Source: Fibrobacter sp. UBA4375 (GTDB lineage Bacteria; Fibrobacterota; Fibrobacteria; Fibrobacterales; Fibrobacteraceae). Taken from it: DNA of 64,000 nucleotides. The position numbers were made by a program, and so were the translations under genes. The stretch's first letter is position 1, and every line of letters begins with the position of its first letter. The DNA is taken from contig DGRZ01000050.1 of the NCBI GenBank assembly GCA_002391195.1, positions 432 to 64,431 on the forward strand. The letters run 5' to 3'. The notes below the pieces were generated by a model. It was not told the DNA's origin, made no database searches, and was given only the letters and a program-made list of their open reading frames with translations. Shown here one piece after another: positions 24,635-32,538 of this stretch.

Positions 24635-25999
24635 TTATTCCTGTTTGGCCGTTTCTTCTGCAGATTCTTCGCCGTGATGGGGCTTGGAGACAAGGCTCAT
24701 GTAGATGGTGCCGAGAATCGCCGCACTGAAGCTGCCCAGCAAAATGCCGAGCTTTGCAGAATCCTGACGATCACCTACATCAAAGGCAAGGCCCGCCACA
24801 AAGAGCGCCATGGTAAAGCCGATACCCGCCAGCATGCCGCCACCCCACAGAATCTTCCAGGAGTAGCTGGGCCGCTTGGAAATGCCAATCTTTACGGAGA
24901 GCAGGCTGAACAAGAAAATACCGATAGGCTTGCCGAACACGAGAGCGAGGGCCACCGCACCCATCACGGGGACTTCCACACCGCCCAGCTTGATTTCTAC
25001 GCCGGCGTTGCTCAGGGCGAACAGCGGCATGATAAAGAAGTTCACCCAGGGCACCAGAGGCTTGAACAAGCGCTCCTGCATGGAAATGCTCTCGCGGGCA
25101 CCCTGCTTGAGCATGGTAAATACTTCGTATTGCTCATTTCGGTCCTTCGTTTCGCCAGAAAGCTTGCCGCCAATGCTCCCGGCAAACTGGGCCAGCTTGC
25201 CCTTGGCAAGAACTGCCTTCGCAGGCACAGAAAGCCCTAGCAGCACACCCGCGATGGTGGGATGTACGCCGCTCTTGACAAAGAATGCCCAGACCGCAAC
25301 GCCGATTACGACAAACAGTAGCATGTTGCGGACCCCAATGCGGAAGAACACATTGATCAGGGCCAACAGGGCAAAGCCCATGCCCAGGGCCGCAAAGTTG
25401 ATTCCGTCACCGCTGGGGTAGCCGATGGCAATTACAAGGATGGCGCCGATATCGTCGGCAATAGCGAGAGTCAAAATCATCACGCGCAAAGCATGTGGCA
25501 CCTTCTTGCCGAGAATCGCCATACAGCCTACCACGAAGGCGATATCCGTTGCCGTCGGGATTCCCCAGCCGTGTCCCGCACCTGCAGGACAAAGGGCCAG
25601 GTAAATCAACGCGGGGAACAGCATACCGCCCGCCGCAGCAATGATGGGCAGGCTCGCCGCCTTGGGGTCGTGCAGTTCGCCGTAGGCAATCTCCCCCTTC
25701 ACCTCGAGACCGATATTGAAGAAGAAGATAGTCATCAGCGCATCGTTAATAAACCAATGCAGGTCTGCCGCCCCCACCCAGCTGCCGATGGTCAGGGCAA
25801 AAGGCAAGTGCCAGACATGATGGTAGCTCTCGGGGCTCAGGTTCGCCCACAAAAGTGCCGCAACCGTCATGATGATAAGGACGATACCGCCCGTGGTTTC
25901 CACCTTCATCAGGCGTTCCATGGGCGTGATGATTTTCCGGATAGGGGTATCCGGGAACAATTCCTCAATCTTATCGCTGCTTGTTACTTTTGCGGACAT
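24635..25999 (-). CDS. nhaA: Na+/H+ antiporter NhaA
   Basis: The 454-aa inner-membrane protein exports Na+ in exchange for protons. Around residues 145-185 it has IPTATDIAFVVG, containing the conserved Asp equivalent to D133 of E. coli, and LAIADDIGAILV, with the double Asp of the ion site (D163/D164). About 12 hydrophobic segments are visible. The length is slightly above the E. coli protein because of an N-terminal cytoplasmic extension. It ends 6 bp from the plus-strand lipoprotein stop. Confidence 0.95.
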   Translation of the reverse strand: MSAKVTSSDKIEELFPDTPIRKIITPMERLMKVETTGGIVLIIMTVAALLWANLSPESYHHVWHLPFALTIGSWVGAADLHWFINDALMTIFFFNIGLEVKGEIAYGELHDPKAASLPIIAAAGGMLFPALIYLALCPAGAGHGWGIPTATDIAFVVGCMAILGKKVPHALRVMILTLAIADDIGAILVIAIGYPSGDGINFAALGMGFALLALINVFFRIGVRNMLLFVVIGVAVWAFFVKSGVHPTIAGVLLGLSVPAKAVLAKGKLAQFAGSIGGKLSGETKDRNEQYEVFTMLKQGARESISMQERLFKPLVPWVNFFIMPLFALSNAGVEIKLGGVEVPVMGAVALALVFGKPIGIFLFSLLSVKIGISKRPSYSWKILWGGGMLAGIGFTMALFVAGLAFDVGDRQDSAKLGILLGSFSAAILGTIYMSLVSKPHHGEESAEETAKQE

Positions 26000-26024
26000 A
26001 AATACCTATGAGCCGTTGAATGGA

Positions 26025-27194
26025 TTAAAAGAACTGGGGCGGCCAACGGGGGTTCTTGGAGGACATGTCGATCTTGTAGAAGTCCTTTTCAAAACGTCCG
26101 TCGTCCAGACCGTACATCTGCATCACGTGGCGGGCAATCCACTTGCCGAGCTTCATCACGGTGAGCTTCTTGCGGAGGCGGCCCTGGCAGTCGCGGTTCA
26201 TGATGTCGGGCAGAGTAGACGTGGTAAGGATTTCGTCGATGGCCGGGCTGTTCAGCTTCTCGCGGGCCTCGGGGCTCGTGTGGAAGTGGGTCACGCCGAA
26301 GCACACGCGGTTGGGATTTCCCTTCTTGATGTGTTCGCAGCACTGCACGATCGTTGTACCGGTGCGGACCATGTCGTCGAACACGATCACGTCCTTGCCC
26401 TGGATTTCCTCGATGCTGATGTCCGAAAGTTCCGGGTTGAAGGTCATACTGATTTCACGTTCGCCGGTACGGACCTTGTCCATCACCACGCGCTTGCATT
26501 CGGGCAGGTCCAGGGCTTCGTAGACGGCGTTCATGAACGGGCGTGCGCCCTTGTCCGGAGAGACGATTACCAGGTTGTTGCCGTCCTTGCCGGTCTGAAC
26601 AAAGTTGCTGTTCTTGATGTAGTGGGCGTAGACGTCCGTCGGGATGAGGTTATGGAAATTATCCTTGCCGAAGATGTCGGCAAAAAGGTTCTGCACCTTC
26701 ACGCTGTGGTTGTGTACCGTCACCACGGCATCGACGCCGGACTTCTTCAGGAGCTCCGCATAGAGAAGGCTCGTGAAGGCCTGGCCGTCGAACTTCTTGA
26801 GGTCGATGTCCGGGCGGTCCTTTTCCAGTTCGCCTACGCGGTGGGGGCCGCGATCCTGGGCGCTGTAGAACAGGTCCGGTTCAACCAACACAACCTGTTC
26901 GGCTCCGTTGTCCTTGGCGGCACGAGCCAGAATGCAGTTACGCATGGCATAATCGTTACGGCTGCGTTCGTGGTTCGAGACCGAGCAAATCAAAACAATC
27001 TTGCCTTCCAGGCGGCGGCCGATATGTTCCATATCGTCCACGTCCAGGCCGTAGCGGGGGCAGAATTCGGAGTTTGCAAAGGTCTTCAGGGAGACCACGT
27101 CGGAAATATCTTCACGAAGACCGATGTACTGGGCCATGTCGATGGCAAAGGGGTCGTCGGTGAAGTTGCCGGTCACGATAAAACGATCAGACAT
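26025..27194 (-). CDS. prs: Ribose-phosphate pyrophosphokinase (PRPP synthetase), long form
   Basis: Makes PRPP from ribose 5-phosphate and ATP for nucleotide, His and Trp synthesis. The protein (389 aa from ATG 27194, with AAGGCG ahead; an in-frame codon at 27224 is too far up) has VLICSVSNHERSRND and, near residue 275, VIVFDDMVRTGTTI, the PRPP-binding loop. It is longer than the classical 310-320-residue enzyme, with an extended C-terminus, as in a less-studied subgroup. The NHSVKVQN segment fits the ATP-binding region only loosely. It appears monocistronic. Confidence 0.85.
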   Translation of the reverse strand: MSDRFIVTGNFTDDPFAIDMAQYIGLREDISDVVSLKTFANSEFCPRYGLDVDDMEHIGRRLEGKIVLICSVSNHERSRNDYAMRNCILARAAKDNGAEQVVLVEPDLFYSAQDRGPHRVGELEKDRPDIDLKKFDGQAFTSLLYAELLKKSGVDAVVTVHNHSVKVQNLFADIFGKDNFHNLIPTDVYAHYIKNSNFVQTGKDGNNLVIVSPDKGARPFMNAVYEALDLPECKRVVMDKVRTGEREISMTFNPELSDISIEEIQGKDVIVFDDMVRTGTTIVQCCEHIKKGNPNRVCFGVTHFHTSPEAREKLNSPAIDEILTTSTLPDIMNRDCQGRLRKKLTVMKLGKWIARHVMQMYGLDDGRFEKDFYKIDMSSKNPRWPPQFF

Positions 27195-27247
27195 AATTAC
27201 GCCTTGATGTTGGAGTTGATGCATTGGGTAGTGGAAATATAAAATTT

Positions 27248-28183
27248 TTAGAACCTTCTCACTACAAGGATTTCAAAAGCGGACACGAATTTCTCCTCGA
27301 GATGCTCGCCAAAGGCAATGAGGGAATACCCGCACTTGAGGACCACGTTCCACGACCATTTTTCACCGATGTAGCCCAGGGCAGTTTTCATGTCGGCTTC
27401 GGGCAACAGCAGGTTCCCGTCGTCGGCGTGCTCGCGACCGTAGGCCACACCCACAACGCCCCAGAGGTTCCAGAAATACCCGTTGTCATAGACGAAGGTG
27501 TAAGTGTAGCCCATGTCGCCCCAAAAGCTGGTAATGTCCCGCTTGTTATCTTCGTAGCCCAGTACGCCGTCGTTGTCCTCGGCGTAATTGTGCTGCAGGC
27601 GCCCGCCGATAACCATGCTCCCCGCCGAACTTTTCTGGCGGCGGTCCAGAAAGTAGGCGCTCCTGGGGGCAAACCTGCCGCCTGCGGTAGCCATCCAGAG
27701 TATGGAAAAGTACATGTCGAACACCGTAAGGTCTATAAAACTGTCATCGTCGCTGTCTTCCAGGTTCTGGGAAAAACCGCTGTAATAGCGAACTTTGGCG
27801 GTAAGCCACCAGTCCCCCGGAAAAAGGTCCAGGCCGGTCTCGAAGGTCTTGGAGTCGGAATGCCCTTTGCTGGTGGTAAAGGGGAGGCCGTACTTGAAGT
27901 CGAAGGAAATATCCCAAGAAGTGCCGAACAGGGTAAATAGGCTGTCGTAACCAAACCCGATACCTACGTCCACGGGCCGGTTAGACGAGAGGGGCTCGTC
28001 ACCGATGGCCGAATTCTTGACCATCATAAAGTTGTAGTCGCACAAGAAGCGGAGCGAAATCCGCTCCCGGAATTTCGAGACTGCCGGCTCGTCGGGTTCC
28101 TGCGGTTCGGCACTGGCAGGAGCCGCAAAGACGGTACACGCCAGGAGCAGGAGCGGCAAAATTCTTGTCAAAAAATGCTTCAT
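27248..28183 (-). CDS. Outer-membrane beta-barrel-like protein (DUF4421-like)
   Basis: The 311-aa product has a signal peptide (residues about 1-25, ending APASAE) and many alternating aromatic/hydrophobic strands (for example FGYDSLFTLFGTSWDISFDF and YYSGFSQNLE). It ends with FEILVVRRF, an aromatic C-terminal residue as in outer-membrane barrels. The pattern of VGIGFGYDSL resembles DUF4421, but the match is from memory. No enzymatic motif is seen. Confidence 0.6.
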   Translation of the reverse strand: MKHFLTRILPLLLLACTVFAAPASAEPQEPDEPAVSKFRERISLRFLCDYNFMMVKNSAIGDEPLSSNRPVDVGIGFGYDSLFTLFGTSWDISFDFKYGLPFTTSKGHSDSKTFETGLDLFPGDWWLTAKVRYYSGFSQNLEDSDDDSFIDLTVFDMYFSILWMATAGGRFAPRSAYFLDRRQKSSAGSMVIGGRLQHNYAEDNDGVLGYEDNKRDITSFWGDMGYTYTFVYDNGYFWNLWGVVGVAYGREHADDGNLLLPEADMKTALGYIGEKWSWNVVLKCGYSLIAFGEHLEEKFVSAFEILVVRRF

Positions 28184-28367
28184 CAGAGGCCTATGGGCAC
28201 AAATATAGAAGTATAAAATCTATCAACAAGGCATCACCGAGTCATTTTTCTTGGTCTTTGCCTTCCTTGTCGTGTGTTTATATATTGTTAATTATGCGTT
28301 ATTTAATTGTGACGGTATTTTACGGGTTAATTTTCAATTCAAACAGATTATTCACAAAATCCATATT

Positions 28368-28383
28368 TGTTTCACGTGAAACA
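28368..28383. promoter_or_regulatory. parS site 1
   Basis: TGTTTCACGTGAAACA is a perfect 16-bp palindrome identical to the common bacterial ParB-binding consensus. It lies about 5 kb from parB and next to the DnaA-box-like cluster. Confidence 0.9.
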
Positions 28384-28451
28384 TTTGTTTTGGCAGTCAA
28401 ATTATCCCCATTTGTGGAAAACCTGTGGGATATTATTCATATTCTATTCAC

Positions 28452-28487
28452 AAAAAGAATGGTCCAGCCATTTAGCCAGACCATTCT
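28452..28487 (-). terminator. Rho-independent terminator of the FMN-binding gene
   Basis: On the minus strand a 9-bp perfect stem (AGAATGGTC/GACCATTCT) is followed by TTTTTG, about 100 bp after the stop at 28587. Confidence 0.65.
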
Positions 28488-28586
28488 GTTTATATTTTGT
28501 TTAGAAATTTTATCAACATTCCGAGTCATTTTCCAGACAATTATCCGCCGAAAAAAATGGAACGAGAAATCTAGAAAATTCCAAAC

Positions 28587-28985
28587 TTAAAATTTCACGG
28601 TGCGGGGTGCCGCCGTGAAACTGTAGAACGTGGCGGTCGCGTCCTTGAAGTAGAGGGTCTCGGTATTGTCGTCATCGGGGGAATACATGGACTTGAGCTC
28701 GGGGTAGTGTTCCAGCATGTCCACCTTCGGTTCACGACGGTCGTCGCGGACCAGGGTACCGGCAACGCGGATCCACTTGGAACCGGTCTTGTCCATGGCA
28801 CAGATTTCCACCTTGCCGTTTTTCTGGATCTGCTTGGAGCAGTCCTTGGACTTGCCCGTCTGGATATAGAGCTTGCCCTCGAAAATGTTGGCGGTGCCAA
28901 ACGGGCGAACGCGGGGTTGATCATTATCTACCGTCGCCAAAAAGTAGGCGCCGGCATCCTTGAGAAATTTTACGACTTCTTCCAT
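28587..28985 (-). CDS. Pyridoxamine 5'-phosphate oxidase-like FMN-binding protein
   Basis: The 132-aa protein has the split-barrel pattern of the family: AYFLATVDNDQPRVRPFG, then KLYIQTGKSKDCSKQIQKN and EICAMDKTGSKWIRVAGT. It is too short for a true PdxH and more likely binds FMN or F420 for an unknown reduction. The gene stands alone, with a heptamer repeat array directly upstream from 28994 and a terminator at 28452-28487. Confidence 0.85.
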   Translation of the reverse strand: MEEVVKFLKDAGAYFLATVDNDQPRVRPFGTANIFEGKLYIQTGKSKDCSKQIQKNGKVEICAMDKTGSKWIRVAGTLVRDDRREPKVDMLEHYPELKSMYSPDDDNTETLYFKDATATFYSFTAAPRTVKF

Positions 28986-28993
28986 AGTTTTGT

Positions 28994-29153
28994 TTAGGGG
29001 TTAGGGGTTAGGGGTTAGGATTTAGGGGGTAGGATCTAGTAAAGCGGGGTCCCAAGAAGTGTCATCCTCGCGGGCCTTCTTCGTCATCCCCGACTTGGTC
29101 GGGGATCCGCTGGAAGTTTCAGGATCTAGGATCTAGGATTTAGGGGTTAGGGT
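28994..29153. repeat. Heptamer tandem repeats (TTAGGGG / TAGGATC family) with REP-like element
   Basis: Degenerate 7-bp units run at 28994-29039 (TTAGGGG repeated, then TTAGGAT and TAGGATC) and again at 29121-29153. Between them, 29083-29110 is a REP-like palindrome, ATCCCCGACTTGGTCGGGGAT. The arrays fill the gap between two minus-strand genes and no gene is seen. Confidence 0.85.
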
Positions 29154-29170
29154 GTGTGGGGCGAAAGATT

Positions 29171-29266
29171 AGTAATGAGTTTTCAGTTATGAGTTGTGAG
29201 TTCTTATAGTCGCGCCTTTGGCGCCAAATTATATACTGAAAACTGACTACTGATAACTCGCAACTA
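29171..29266. repeat. Pair of inverted heptamer arrays (AGTTATG family)
   Basis: Units related to AGTTATG run at 29171-29205. Their reverse-complement counterparts, related to ACTGATA, run at 29235-29266 and reach the stop region of the macrodomain gene. Together they could form a long imperfect hairpin. Confidence 0.75.
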
Positions 29267-29767
29267 TTTCCCGATGGCCTCCTCTTTATAAATTCGTTCC
29301 ATCTCCTCGCTGAAGCAGCAGAAGATGACTTTCTTGACATTTTTAGCCGGGTAATTGCGGACCGTTTTCACGGCAATCTTGGTGGCCGCCTCCCAGGGGT
29401 AATCGTAAACACCGGTGGAAATGGCGGGGAAGGCGACCGTTTCGCAACCGTTCTCCTCGGCCAGGTCGAGGCAGCTTTTGTAGCAGGATTCCAGAAGTTC
29501 AGGTTCGCCGTGCAGGCCGTCCCGATAGATGGGCCCCGGAGTATGGATGACGAACTTGGCCGGAAGCTTGAACCCCGGAGTGATTTTCGCCTTGCCCGTC
29601 TCGCAGCCGTTCAGGGGGATGCACGCCCCCAAAAGTTCCGGACCTGCCGCCCGGTGGATGGCACCGTCCACGCCGCCACCGCCCAGAAGCGAACAGTTCG
29701 CCGCGTTCACGATGGCATCGACTTGCAGCTTCGTGATGTCGCCCCGGATAATTTCAATCTCGATCAT
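29264..29767 (-). CDS. Macrodomain O-acetyl-ADP-ribose deacetylase (YmdB-type)
   Basis: The 167-aa single macrodomain has the typical ligand-binding motifs: GDITKLQVDAIVNAANCSLL (about 9-28), GGGGVDGAIHRAAG, VIHTPGPIY and VAFPAISTGVYDYP. These residues bind ADP-ribose, and family members remove O-acetyl-ADP-ribose or ADP-ribose from proteins. The C-terminal strand VKKVIFCCFS is also canonical. Heptamer arrays lie on both sides of the gene. Confidence 0.93.
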   Translation of the reverse strand: MIEIEIIRGDITKLQVDAIVNAANCSLLGGGGVDGAIHRAAGPELLGACIPLNGCETGKAKITPGFKLPAKFVIHTPGPIYRDGLHGEPELLESCYKSCLDLAEENGCETVAFPAISTGVYDYPWEAATKIAVKTVRNYPAKNVKKVIFCCFSEEMERIYKEEAIGK

Positions 29768-29798
29768 GTTGGACCTCTGAAAGAAAATATATAAAAGT

Positions 29799-29860
29799 TT
29801 TGAGTGGTGGGTTGTGAGTTATGAGTTGTGAGTGGTGAGTGGTGAGTGGTGAGTTGCGGG
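29799..29860. repeat. Heptamer tandem repeats (GTGAGTG / GTGAGTT family)
   Basis: About eight 7-bp units of the form GTGAGTG, GTGAGTT or ATGAGTT follow each other from about 29800. A REP-like block with two CCCC/GGGG palindromes follows at 29870-29945. No gene is seen between 29768 and 30102. Confidence 0.85.
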
Positions 29861-29869
29861 TCTTAAATG

Positions 29870-29945
29870 TTGTCATCCCCGACCTGGTCGGGGTCACCTT
29901 CCTGACCCTTCGTGCTATCCTGGCATCCGCCGGGATGACATTCTG
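29870..29945. repeat. REP-like palindromic element
   Basis: TCATCCCCGACCTGGTCGGGG is followed after a spacer by a CCGCCGGGATGACATT half. The element resembles those at 20026, 29083 and 45876. Confidence 0.65.
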
Positions 29946-29963
29946 GGGCCTTCAGTTCACAGA

Positions 29964-29979
29964 TGTTTCACGTGAAACA
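29964..29979. promoter_or_regulatory. parS site 2
   Basis: TGTTTCACGTGAAACA again, extended to a 22-bp palindrome by AGA and TCT at the ends (29961-29982). Confidence 0.9.
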
Positions 29980-30102
29980 TCTGCGCAGGGCGAGTGCGGC
30001 GCCCATACTTGTATGGGCATTGCAGACAATATTATAAAAATTAATCGTTTTTGAAAATTTTTGATTATATTAAAGCTATGGTTTCCACCTAAGGAGTTGA
30101 TG

Positions 30103-31602
30103 ATGATGATTCAAAATAAAATCCTGGCCACGGCTACTTTTGCATCCGCACTCCTTTTTTTCGGGTGCTCCGACGACAAGTCTTCAGGCACAACAGAAAC
30201 AGGAAACAATCCCCCTGATTATTCTTCCTTACTTGATGATCTAAATTCTGATTATCCGGAGATAGAGGCTATTAAAAAGAAATATGGCGAATGCGATTCA
30301 AAGAAAGACGGCCTCGTCGTAAACGATGTCAGTGCTACCACCGGGTACAAGTTCGTCTGCAAGGACAGCTCCTGGAAACAGGCATCCAGTATGGATTTCG
30401 ATGAAGATGGTATATGGTACCATTACGGAAGCTGCACCGATAAGGAAGAAGGGGAAATAAGACTCCCAATGTACGATAATCCTTCTTCAGCAAAATCCCA
30501 CATTTGCAAAAACCATTCCTGGGAAGAAATTCAAAGCAGCACAATGCCAAAATGCGATAAAGAACATCTCGGGCAGGTTATATACCTAGGCAAAGGCAGT
30601 TACAATGCCCGCATCTGTGACGAAAAGAAAGAATGGCGAGACGCATCTATAATCGAAGCATCCTGGCTATATCCAAACAATGCCTCCATAGATACGGTGG
30701 CTGGATTATGCTGTAAAGAAAGAAATGGCGAAAAAATTAGGCTAGACCATGAGAAGATTGCGGAGGAGATACAAATCTATGAAGAAAAGGATGGCAAGAG
30801 AGTTAAAGTAGACTCTGAAACGGATTCTGAATTGTACTACAAATGCGCAGATAACGCCTGGACAAAAATCGACGCCACCGAGTACACTTATGGGGAATGC
30901 AAGGGAGTGTACGAAGATTCCATTATCGATATATCCTTTATTGAAAAGTATTACTGCCACGACGGAGCATGGCGTCGGTTGGATGCAAACGAAACCTTTT
31001 GTGGATTATGTACTGCCGAAAAAGAGTATGAAATCTGCCAATCGCCTTTAACGCCTGCTATGAAAGCCGCCTGCGAAAATGGAAAATGGCGATTCCTGGC
31101 GACATACGAAGCGTACTACGGGTTATGCGTCAAGGAGAATCTAGATGAAGTACTTGGGGTGACTGGTTCTGAATGGGACGATGATAAAAAGGCCTATGTT
31201 TACTACACATGCGACACTGTCGGCAGAATCGGCTGGAGATCCGCTACTAAGGAAGAAATTCTGAAAGTAAAACTAGGAGATTGTCCAGTGGCCACATCGA
31301 TTAAAGTCGTCGATGAAACTACTTACTTCTGCCCGGACTCAGTATGGAGAAAGGCTACCGAATTGGAACTAATTGCCGGATTCTGCACCTGGAGTATACG
31401 CGATTCCGTATATCACGATGATTATGATGACGACATCTACTACATATGCGATTATACGAGGAATGGGTGGAAAAAGGCGGAGCCCATTGAGATAGAAAAC
31501 GGAATCTGTGAAGAATCCAAGGATATGGAGACAATCGTTTACAACGGTATGAATTACAAGTGTGAAGATATGGAATGGAAACTCGAAAACGATGGCGAGT
31601 AG
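30103..31602 (+). CDS. Lipoprotein with about eight Cys/Trp repeats
   Basis: About 499 aa. Three adjacent ATG codons (30100, 30103, 30106) follow AAGGAG at 30091; 30103 gives good spacing. A lipobox (LLFFGC) is followed by an acidic spacer. A repeating unit of about 50-60 residues follows, of the form (G)xCxxxxxG...YxCxDxxWRxAxxxE. It occurs about eight times, for example YYCHDGAWRRLDANE, TYFCPDSVWRKATELE and YYICDYTRNGWKKAEPIE. Each unit has two Cys that could pair. Such units are typical of Fibrobacter surface lipoproteins and also occur in the 720-aa lipoprotein at 38037. No enzyme domain is seen; binding or adhesion is a guess. Confidence 0.75.
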   Translation: MMIQNKILATATFASALLFFGCSDDKSSGTTETGNNPPDYSSLLDDLNSDYPEIEAIKKKYGECDSKKDGLVVNDVSATTGYKFVCKDSSWKQASSMDFDEDGIWYHYGSCTDKEEGEIRLPMYDNPSSAKSHICKNHSWEEIQSSTMPKCDKEHLGQVIYLGKGSYNARICDEKKEWRDASIIEASWLYPNNASIDTVAGLCCKERNGEKIRLDHEKIAEEIQIYEEKDGKRVKVDSETDSELYYKCADNAWTKIDATEYTYGECKGVYEDSIIDISFIEKYYCHDGAWRRLDANETFCGLCTAEKEYEICQSPLTPAMKAACENGKWRFLATYEAYYGLCVKENLDEVLGVTGSEWDDDKKAYVYYTCDTVGRIGWRSATKEEILKVKLGDCPVATSIKVVDETTYFCPDSVWRKATELELIAGFCTWSIRDSVYHDDYDDDIYYICDYTRNGWKKAEPIEIENGICEESKDMETIVYNGMNYKCEDMEWKLENDGE

Positions 31603-31604
31603 AT

Positions 31605-31741
31605 TTATGCCCTGAACTAAATTCACAATATATTCACATTAATTAAAAACTTATTAACGGATATTTTTAAAAAATGAAGGAATAAGGCCCATTTTTCGTT
31701 GTGATTGTGATTTAGTAATGCTAAATTGTTGACTAATATAA
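31605..31741. other. AT-rich stretch with DnaA-box-like motifs between lipoprotein gene and parS 3
   Basis: ATTCACA occurs twice (around 31620 and 31630), followed by an AT-only stretch (TTAATTAAAAACTTATTAA). This is a second, weaker candidate for origin-related DNA. It may equally be ordinary promoter sequence. Confidence 0.25.
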
Positions 31742-31757
31742 TGTTTCACGTGGAACA
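31742..31757. promoter_or_regulatory. parS site 3 (one mismatch)
   Basis: TGTTTCACGTGGAACA differs from the perfect palindrome at one position. It lies about 90 bp before rsmG and under 1 kb from parA. A REP-like stretch (about 31765-31815) follows it. Confidence 0.85.
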
Positions 31758-31827
31758 ATAGGATATTCCCTGTCATCCTGGAGGCCAAAGGCCGATAGGA
31801 CCCGCGGGGATAACGAATCAGGGTCTT

Positions 31828-32538
31828 TTGAGTTATAGAAACAACATCAAACAGCAGAACCTTTTGAACCAATTCCTAAGGGAAAATGGTGTCGAATTGC
31901 CCGGAGAAACTCTCGGCAAGCTGTACGACTATGCCGACCTGGTGGTAGAAACCAAGCAGTTCGGCAACCTGATTTCGGCGAAGGATTCCGAAAAATTTTT
32001 GAGCAGGCACATTGCAGATTCGCTGGTTCCATGTATATATATTAGACGAGAGACGAGAGACGAGAGACGAGGGAATATTCCAGAACATCTTTCGTCTTTC
32101 GTCTGTAGCGAGCCTGCGAGCGTCCTCTCGTCTAAAAAATGGGCCGACATGGGAGCCGGCGCTGGCTGTCCGGTTTTCCCCCTTGCCATCGTAATGCCCC
32201 AAGTCCAGTTCTATGCCGTAGAACCCCGGAACATGCGGGTGCAGTTCATGCAGATGGCCAAAGAAAAACTAGGCCTCAAGAACCTGACCGTGGTGGGCAA
32301 GCGTTTCGAGACTTCCGGCCTAACCGACCTGGATTTTATCAGCTGCCGGGCCCTTTCCACTTTCGAAAACGACTGGGAACGCGCGAGGCCCGCCCTCAAG
32401 AAGGGCGGCATGTTCCTCACCCTCAAGAGCTACAACAACGTAGCCCAGCTGGAAAGCGATCCTACAATTATACTGCACAAATATACACTACCTAACGAAG
32501 AACAAGTTTACGCCTTAGTCACTCGAGGTAACGAATGA
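31828..32538 (+). CDS. rsmG: 16S rRNA (guanine527-N7) methyltransferase RsmG with in-frame repeat insertion
   Basis: RsmG methylates G527 of 16S rRNA using AdoMet. The ORF (236 aa) starts at TTG 31828; no ATG is available upstream. Motifs are ISAKDSEKFLSRHIADSL, the AdoMet loop WADMGAGAGCPVFPLAI, FYAVEPRNMRVQFM and FISCRALSTF. Between IADSL and WADMG there are about 35 residues, against about 10 in normal RsmG. The extra part is encoded by four AGACGAG heptamers (32044-32071) and a partial inverted counterpart (to about 32134). The reading frame stays open. The stop overlaps the parA start by 4 bp, a common rsmG-parA-parB arrangement. Confidence 0.88.
   Translation: MSYRNNIKQQNLLNQFLRENGVELPGETLGKLYDYADLVVETKQFGNLISAKDSEKFLSRHIADSLVPCIYIRRETRDERRGNIPEHLSSFVCSEPASVLSSKKWADMGAGAGCPVFPLAIVMPQVQFYAVEPRNMRVQFMQMAKEKLGLKNLTVVGKRFETSGLTDLDFISCRALSTFENDWERARPALKKGGMFLTLKSYNNVAQLESDPTIILHKYTLPNEEQVYALVTRGNE
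32044..32134. repeat. Heptamer repeats (AGACGAG x4) plus inverted remnant inside rsmG
   Basis: Four perfect AGACGAG units are at 32044-32071, and related TCTTTCGTCT / CTCTCGTCT segments lie further on (about 32090-32134). The sequence lies within the coding region and keeps it in frame. Confidence 0.85.

Larger units (their letters stand above)
28184..28586. other. Gene-free AT-rich 403 bp, candidate replication origin
   Basis: No coding pattern is convincing here. Five DnaA-box-like 9-mers lie within about 105 bp: TTATTCACA (28348, exact match to the common consensus), TTATCCCCA (28402), TGTGGAAAA (28413, reverse), TGTGGGATA (28424, reverse) and CTATTCACA (28444). A parS site sits among them. 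Flanking bases are AT-rich, as expected for an unwinding region. This is suggestive of oriC and not proof. Confidence 0.4.

Noticed and set aside
24600..24660. Terminator between the Cys-rich lipoprotein and nhaA
   Set aside because: The GAATAATC/GATTATTC arms leave almost no loop and there is no T tract.
25869..27242. Plus-strand open frame of 457 codons opposite nhaA start and prs
   Set aside because: Covers two conserved genes on the other strand and shows no domain.
28165..28590. Open frame of 141 codons in the candidate origin region
   Set aside because: Contains the parS site, DnaA-like boxes and a terminator; the peptide has no pattern and no ribosome site.
28994..29153. Possible telomere-like or CRISPR-like array
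   Set aside because: The TTAGGGG units have a 7-bp period without spacers, degrade into other heptamers, and no cas genes are near; better explained as short tandem repeats.
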